Origin: DASXMX01 sp036794395
GTDB lineage: Bacteria; Planctomycetota; Phycisphaerae; Tepidisphaerales; Tepidisphaeraceae
Length of the DNA stretch: 10,228 nucleotides
NCBI GenBank assembly: GCA_036794395.1
Contig: DAIRGS010000252.1
Span: 1 to 10,228 of the forward strand
Reading direction: 5' to 3'
The notes beneath the pieces were generated by a model that was given only the letters and a program-made list of their open reading frames with translations, did not search any database and was not told the DNA's origin. Shown in pieces: positions 6,501 through 10,228 of this stretch. The position numbers and the translations under genes were made by a program. The first letter of the stretch is position 1. Every line of letters starts with the position of its first letter.

Positions 6501-6563
6501 GCGTGCCGTCCCTTCCGCTCGGAATTGTCATTGACGGTAGCGGTGGGAGGGTGACAGTTCTAC

Positions 6564-6585
6564 TTCTTTACAACTTCTTTACAAC
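6564..6585. repeat. Perfect tandem 11-mer (TTCTTTACAAC x2) in the acyltransferase-symporter gap
   Basis: TTCTTTACAAC occurs twice head to tail (6564-6574 and 6575-6585). On the gene strand it reads GTTGTAAAGAAGTTGTAAAGAA, about 65-85 bases before the symporter start codon. Direct repeats at one-helical-turn spacing (11 bp) in an upstream region are typical of a transcription-factor site, but a slippage duplication is equally possible. Confidence 0.5.
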
Positions 6586-6609
6586 ATGGAAGCTGAGAAT
6601 CGTTGTGGA

Positions 6610-7578
6610 TCAGTCATACGTCTCGGCCACTTCGCCCTTGGGCCGGGATTTCCAGCGGCGGTGGACCCACCAGTATTGACCGGGGTCTTCGCGGACGATG
6701 TCTTCGATGGCTTTGGTGTATCGCTGGGTGATGTATCGCAAGGGATCATTCTGCGATTTCCAATCTTCGGGGTAGATGATGTCCTGGGTGCCGGCCTTGA
6801 AATGGAAGCGGTCATCCACCCTTCGGGCAAATCCGATCACCACCGGCACATCATATTCCATCGCCAGCAGGCCAATCGATTTATACGTGCTGGCCAGCCG
6901 GCCGAAAAAGTTGACGAACATCCCCTTCGATCCGGCGTTCTGATCCGCGATAAACGCCACCGTCAGCTTCCGATCGAGGGCGGCGGTAATCTCGGGCGTG
7001 GCGCCTTTTTTGGCGATGATTCGCTGCCCGGTCTTTTCCCGCACGCCGAACAGGAACCGGCTTACATATGGGTTATCCAGCGGCCGGGCGATGCTGACGG
7101 TTTGGAATCCCAGCGTCGCCAGCACATATCCGAGAATTTCCCAATTCCCGTAATGCCCGGTGAGCATGATCATGCCCCGCTCACGCCGCAGCAGCATTTC
7201 CTGAACCTCGCGGAAGTCTTCCAACTGCACGTAGCGGGTCCAGTTGTCGATCCGAATCAGGCGGGTGGTGAACAGAACCTCCACAAACAACATCACCATC
7301 TGCTGCATGCTCCGGCGGGCGAGCTTTTCACATTCAACTTCCGATTTTTCCGGAAAGCTCCGCCGTAGATTGGCCATGGCGCGGCCGCGATGCTTCTTAT
7401 CCACCGCGTACATGATGCTGCCCAGCAGCTTGGCCGTCTGAAGATTTAGATCCACCGGAAACGCATGTAGCGCCACGGAAACCAGCCGCACCGCCAGATA
7501 GACCGCCCAATGCATTAAATCGCGCAAGATCGCGTCGAACGAGATGATCGATTTCGCAGGCTGCGCCTCAGTCGCCAA
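6610..7578 (-). CDS. LpxL/HtrB-type lysophospholipid (lipid A) acyltransferase, 322 aa
   Basis: This is a membrane-associated acyltransferase, most likely adding a secondary acyl chain to a lipid A precursor at the cytoplasmic face of the inner membrane. The catalytic HX4E motif is H142-Y-G-N-W-E147 inside MLTGHYGNWEILGY. ADQNAG (211-216) followed by FVNFFG (221-226) is the second conserved block, and QYWWVHRRWKSRP (301-313) is the C-terminal signature. A hydrophobic N-terminal anchor lies at about 24-42. Length is typical for LpxL-like proteins. The start is TTG at 7578, backed by GGGAGAG 4-5 bases upstream; the nearby ATG at 7591 is out of frame, and the next in-frame Met is residue 22, inside the anchor. 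It is divergent from the GYF_2-RDD gene and 109 bp upstream of the symporter. Other LpxL-family acyltransferases acylate ornithine or other lipids, so the exact acceptor is uncertain. Confidence 0.92.
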   Translation of the reverse strand: MATEAQPAKSIISFDAILRDLMHWAVYLAVRLVSVALHAFPVDLNLQTAKLLGSIMYAVDKKHRGRAMANLRRSFPEKSEVECEKLARRSMQQMVMLFVEVLFTTRLIRIDNWTRYVQLEDFREVQEMLLRRERGMIMLTGHYGNWEILGYVLATLGFQTVSIARPLDNPYVSRFLFGVREKTGQRIIAKKGATPEITAALDRKLTVAFIADQNAGSKGMFVNFFGRLASTYKSIGLLAMEYDVPVVIGFARRVDDRFHFKAGTQDIIYPEDWKSQNDPLRYITQRYTKAIEDIVREDPGQYWWVHRRWKSRPKGEVAETYD

Positions 7579-7693
7579 GGGTCTCTCCCATAACCGGTTT
7601 CCTTAGACCAACACCGGCTGCGGATAATACCGACCCGCGCGAGCGTTGCTAAGAGGCTCGAAGAGCCGCGTGCATCGGTTATCATCCGCGGTC

Positions 7694-8416
7694 ATGGCTG
7701 ACGACTGGTACTACGCGCAACGCGGCAAGCAGCTTGGCCCGGTCTCTCTCGACGATCTCAAGGCCATGTTGCAGGATCGACGTGTCGCCTTCTCCGATCT
7801 GGTCTGGCGAGAAGGCATGCCAAACTGGATCGAAGCCCGGGCAACGCCGGAACTCGCGCCGCCCGCCCCCGTGCTGCCGCCCGCGCCGGCCATTTCATTC
7901 CAGCCGATCAATCCACAGGCCGGCAGCGCCCCCGTTCAGCAGATGCAGTATCTGACGCCGCGAGATACTTTCTCCGTTTATGCAGGTTTCTGGCTTCGAT
8001 TCGTTGCCTATCTGCTCGATTGGTTCGTCCTGATGATCCCCCTGGTAATCTTCAGCTTTCTATTTCATCGCGTGTCAGCCGTGCCCGCGTTTCACGTGCG
8101 CAACCCAACCTGGATGTTCGTGGGCGGCGGCGACTTCTTCCTTCAAGTGGCCGTGTGGTGGCTTTACTTCGCGCTGATGGAAAGTTCCCCCTACCAGGCC
8201 ACGTTGGGCAAGCTCGCGCTTGGGCTGATCGTCACCGATACTCAGGGTCGCCCGCTCACCTTCGGCCGTGCTACCGGTCGGGCCTTCGCCAAACTGATCA
8301 ATCCCTACACCCTCGGCATCGGCTACATGATGGCGGGATTTACCGAGCGAAAGCAGGGGCTGCACGATCTCATCGCCGGCACGCTCGTGATTCGAAAAGA
8401 GCTCCCTCGGGGATGA
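7694..8416 (+). CDS. GYF_2-RDD membrane protein, 240 aa
   Basis: This is an inner-membrane protein with an N-terminal GYF_2 (DUF4339-type) domain. That domain spans about residues 4-50, with WYYAQRGKQLGPVS, then the W38 region and GMPNWIEA ending it. A Pro/Ala-rich linker (52-85) joins it to a C-terminal RDD domain. The RDD hallmarks are R102 and D109 in GFWLRFVAYLLDW, the TLGKLALGLIVTD turn (170-182), and QGLHDLIAGTLVI (221-233) with its late Asp. Hydrophobic segments lie at about 103-124, 148-163 and 205-215. GYF_2 domains are thought to bind proline-rich or protein partners at the membrane; the role of RDD domains is generally unclear, with some linked to ion transport. The ATG at 7694 is preferred over an upstream in-frame TTG (7646) because the GYF_2 domain starts at once; neither has a clear Shine-Dalgarno. 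The promoter presumably lies in the 115-bp divergent gap. Confidence 0.92.
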   Translation: MADDWYYAQRGKQLGPVSLDDLKAMLQDRRVAFSDLVWREGMPNWIEARATPELAPPAPVLPPAPAISFQPINPQAGSAPVQQMQYLTPRDTFSVYAGFWLRFVAYLLDWFVLMIPLVIFSFLFHRVSAVPAFHVRNPTWMFVGGGDFFLQVAVWWLYFALMESSPYQATLGKLALGLIVTDTQGRPLTFGRATGRAFAKLINPYTLGIGYMMAGFTERKQGLHDLIAGTLVIRKELPRG

Positions 8417-8434
8417 ACGCAACGGTATGATCGT

Positions 8435-8453
8435 GCGCGATTCCGCGCCTTTT
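8435..8453 (+). terminator. Weak terminator-like hairpin after the GYF_2-RDD gene
   Basis: GCGCG (8435-8439), loop ATTC, CGCGC (8444-8448), then CTTTT. The stem is only 5 bp and the T-run only four, so it is a marginal candidate, favoured by its position 19 bp after the stop codon. Confidence 0.35.
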
Positions 8454-8458
8454 CGTGA

Positions 8459-8651
8459 CATGGCTTTTCAAGCCATGATTGAGGGGGGATGACTATCAGC
8501 GACGGGTGCGATTTGGGAAAACCAACTTTCGACAGGTGGACAACCTTCTGAATTTGCCCGAAGAAAATGCCCGTTTACGGCGAGTTGGTTTTCCCACATC
8601 TCACCCCACGCCGAGCCCGAAGCGTCCTCACCCACGGCTTACAAAGCCGTG
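8459..8651. repeat. Composite palindromic element: two inverted 69-bp arms with hairpin caps
   Basis: Arm 8459-8527 and the reverse complement of arm 8583-8651 are the same length and align without gaps, with 49 of 69 positions identical by my count. The inner 14 bases, TGGGAAAACCAACT, are perfect. Each arm begins with its own hairpin: CATGGCTTTTCAAGCCATG on the left (8459-8477) and CACGGCTTACAAAGCCGTG on the right (8633-8651). These differ by a paired T-A to C-G change that keeps the stem. The 55-bp centre (8528-8582) contains a direct repeat TGCCCG at 8555 and 8568. It resembles a BIME or diverged MITE. No transposase is encoded. It fills most of the 340-bp gap between two convergent genes. 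Confidence 0.8.
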
Positions 8652-8696
8652 CCACGAGAACAGCAATGGCGCGGAATCGCGCTTGGTCACCTCGCG

Positions 8697-8733
8697 CAAA
8701 AACTAGCGCCGCCGATCGGGGGATACCGGCGCT
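8697..8733 (-). terminator. Intrinsic terminator of the YtxH/BON gene
   Basis: On the minus strand AGCGCCG (8727-8733) pairs with CGGCGCT (8705-8711) across a 15-base loop, followed by AGTTTTTG. It begins about 24 bp beyond the stop codon of the 8757-9743 gene. The loop is large and the U-tract is short (5). Confidence 0.6.
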
Positions 8734-8756
8734 GTTGGATGGAGCGCGTTGTACTT

Positions 8757-9743
8757 TTACATCTTTGCAATGCCTTCATTGCGCTTTGGCGTCGATTCCG
8801 AAGATTGATCAGCCGGCTTGCGCTCCAGCCGGTTGATGATCGAATTGACGCCCGGGATTGATTCGACGAGCGTGATAACGCGATCGCATTCCTCGGACAG
8901 GAGCTTTCCAGCGAGCGTGATTGTTCCATTCGCGTCGGCCATCACCTGCACCACGCGAGGGTCCGACAAAATTCCCTGGATAGCCGATCTAACGCGTTCC
9001 ACGAGCTGCTCGCCGGCGCCGCGCGTTTCGGCCGCAACGCCATAAGCCCGATTCGCCAGGTGCTTACCTGATCGATAGAACGTATTTCCTGTTCGGCGGA
9101 TCACACTGCGCGACTTATCCACGAGCCACGCCCGACGGGCCCGACCCATCCGCGGGTCGATGATGTACATCACGCCCACGCCCAGTGCACAGCATCCCAC
9201 AGCGGTAAGCGCCACGGGCAATACCGGCGACTTATCTTCACCAACGTAAGACCGCGCCTGCTTGACGGCCCGATCCCGCGCATCGCTACCCAATCCACGC
9301 ACCTGATTCATTAATCCTTTGCGATAATCATTCAGCCGACCTGTGACCTGATCGGTGCTGGGCACATAGTCCTGCGCCTGGCGGCCATATCGACGCAGCA
9401 TGCCCTTGCCGCGATTAAGCCAACCCTCAGCATGGTCGGCCAAATCCGCCCGGACATCGTCCGCCCGATCGGCTAGATGCCCGCCATATTCTTGAGCCAC
9501 GCTACTCAGCCGGCTTCCGTAGGCTTGGGCCTTATCAGCTACTGAATGGCCTAAATCGCCTGCGTAATCCGAAACCTTCGACCATCCGCTTTCCAGTGCT
9601 TCTTTTGTCCCGTCCATGCACTCGCCGGCTTGCTTTGCAACCATCCGGCGGCGTTTCTCGCCCATATCCGGGTCCAACAAATACATCGCTGTAGCCCCCG
9701 CCAGCACCCCACCCAACAATGACATCATGCTTCGGCTCTTCAT
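8757..9743 (-). CDS. YtxH-like / BON domain envelope protein, 328 aa
   Basis: This is a predicted membrane-anchored protein. A hydrophobic N-terminal segment (about 8-23) ends in MYLLDPDMGEKRRR (20-33), the YtxH-like anchor signature. Residues 45-170 are a polar, charged, probably helical region with many small residues (repeated ADRADDVRADLADHAE-like stretches), likely elongated or coiled. A second hydrophobic segment (174-195) ends in MYIIDPRMGRARR (192-204), a clear echo of the first anchor. A BON domain follows (about 246-308: VERVRSAIQGILSDPRVVQV, then GTITLAGKLLSEE and IPGVNSIINRL), with its central glycine. BON domains bind phospholipid or envelope partners (OsmY, DolP). The ATG at 9743 has a strong AAGGAG about 8 bases upstream. 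It is convergent with the GYF_2-RDD gene and has its own terminator. Role unknown; an envelope stress role is only an inference. Confidence 0.88.
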   Translation of the reverse strand: MKSRSMMSLLGGVLAGATAMYLLDPDMGEKRRRMVAKQAGECMDGTKEALESGWSKVSDYAGDLGHSVADKAQAYGSRLSSVAQEYGGHLADRADDVRADLADHAEGWLNRGKGMLRRYGRQAQDYVPSTDQVTGRLNDYRKGLMNQVRGLGSDARDRAVKQARSYVGEDKSPVLPVALTAVGCCALGVGVMYIIDPRMGRARRAWLVDKSRSVIRRTGNTFYRSGKHLANRAYGVAAETRGAGEQLVERVRSAIQGILSDPRVVQVMADANGTITLAGKLLSEECDRVITLVESIPGVNSIINRLERKPADQSSESTPKRNEGIAKM

Positions 9744-10006
9744 GAGACTCTCCTTTTCCAGCCCGCGAACGCGCTTACACGCCGCAGGAACACATATTCA
9801 TATCCTGTTGATGCGCGTTGCAGTGCTCCCTTTCGTCATCCCGAGATCACCGCTCAACCGCAGCAAGTTGAACTGGTGCAAATAGAGTGCCGGGTGGACC
9901 AAATTTCTGACAATACGGCCCCTTTGAAAGGCATGAAACCGGGGCATGACAGTTTCGGCGGCCGCTCCTTATCCCCCTCCCCTTACCCCAGGACACTCTC
10001 CTTTTT
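9744..10006. other. Upstream region of the YtxH/BON gene; no gene seen
   Basis: I see no credible gene here. The near part (9744-9830) should hold the promoter of the minus-strand gene, but no convincing -35/-10 pair was found; there is an A/T-rich ATATTCATAT-like patch near 9792-9801. Further right are CCTTTGAAAGG (a 5-bp palindrome near 9921) and a pyrimidine-rich stretch (9967-10006). Confidence 0.5.
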
Positions 10007-10156
10007 CCCTCCACCGGTACGGGGGCTGTCGATTTAATCCGGAAAATCCACCATCTAGAACGGAAAATAAGGAGTTATGTTCCGAGCGTTTGTCGTAAGT
10101 CCAGTAACCCAAATTCCGTGCCAAATAAATCGACAGCCCCTACGCCGGGGGGAGGG
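10007..10156. repeat. Interrupted G/C-rich palindromic repeat (insertion target of the MITE-like element)
   Basis: If 10022-10144 (element plus one TACG copy) is removed, the flanks join as CCCTCCACCGG-TACG-CCGGGGGGAGGG, an imperfect hairpin with TACG as its loop. G-rich GAGGGTGAGGGGGCC follows to the right. Phrases of this kind recur as REP-like intergenic repeats in bacteria (from memory). The reconstructed stem has one mismatch/indel. Confidence 0.55.
10022..10140. mobile_element. 119-bp MITE-like element with perfect 15-bp TIRs and TACG target duplication
   Basis: The left end GGGGCTGTCGATTTA (10022-10036) is the exact reverse complement of the right end TAAATCGACAGCCCC (10126-10140). 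Both ends are directly flanked by TACG (10018-10021 and 10141-10144), as expected for a 4-bp target site duplication. The interior is A/T-richer than the flanks and encodes no transposase. This is the structure of a non-autonomous miniature inverted-repeat element mobilised in trans. I cannot assign the parent IS family from the termini. Confidence 0.75.
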
Positions 10157-10228
10157 TGAGGGGGCCGTTTTTTTTTCACCGCCCGATGAGGGCATGCTCT
10201 TTCTATCATGTGGTCACATGCGCCGAGC

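Noticed and set aside
7655..7667. GGCTC-GAA-GAGCC hairpin in the acyltransferase/GYF_2-RDD divergent gap
   Set aside because: The 5-bp stem has no T-tract or conserved context; it may be chance in GC-rich DNA.
10168..10176. Nine-T run as a plus-strand terminator
   Set aside because: No adjacent stem directly precedes it, and no plus-strand gene ends nearby.
10207..10220. CATGTG-GT-CACATG small palindrome near the right edge
   Set aside because: A 6-bp stem with a 2-bp centre is too short to interpret without the downstream sequence.
10077..10228. Open frame starting at an ATG after AAGGAG and running off the window
   Set aside because: It begins inside the MITE-like element, crosses its TIR, a G-run and a nine-T run, and the Shine-Dalgarno spacing is only about 2 bases. 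No protein character is visible.

Overview
This window looks like a chromosomal segment of a GC-rich Gram-negative bacterium. The lipid A-type acyltransferase implies an outer membrane with lipopolysaccharide. A Tat-exported ferritin-like protein, a bacterial single-RRM RNA-binding protein, a GYF_2-RDD membrane protein and several dispersed palindromic repeats together suggest a planctomycete or other PVC-type lineage. That placement is an inference from gene content and is not proven. There is no phage, plasmid, CRISPR or rRNA/tRNA signal.

Layout, left to right. Positions 1-381 are non-coding and hold two unrelated palindromic repeats (84-162 and 265-345). An unrecognised 204-aa protein (382-996, minus) follows. 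Next is a small RRM RNA-binding protein (1247-1516, minus) with a clear rho-independent terminator (1119-1150). A gene-free leader/repeat stretch (1517-1943) ends in a hairpin terminator serving the Tat-exported ferritin-like protein (1944-2909, minus). Divergent from it is a translationally coupled pair of ATP-grasp-like proteins (3133-4005 and 4002-5201, plus), the most likely undescribed biochemistry here. The pair runs convergently, with a 57-bp coding overlap, into an acidic amino acid/dicarboxylate symporter (5145-6500, minus). The symporter lies 109 bp downstream of a LpxL/HtrB-type acyltransferase (6610-7578, minus). A GYF_2-RDD membrane protein (7694-8416, plus) is divergent from the acyltransferase.

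The right part is rich in structured non-coding DNA. A 193-bp composite of two inverted, diverged 69-bp arms, each capped by a hairpin, fills most of the gap 8417-8756. After it comes a YtxH-like/BON-domain envelope protein with two copies of its membrane-anchor motif (8757-9743, minus). At the right edge is a 119-bp MITE-like element (10022-10140) with perfect 15-bp terminal inverted repeats and a 4-bp TACG duplication. It appears to have inserted into the loop of an older palindromic repeat.

Most genes are monocistronic housekeeping or envelope genes. The only firm co-expression unit is the ATP-grasp pair, which share a 4-bp stop/start overlap. The acyltransferase and symporter could be co-transcribed, but their functions are not obviously linked.
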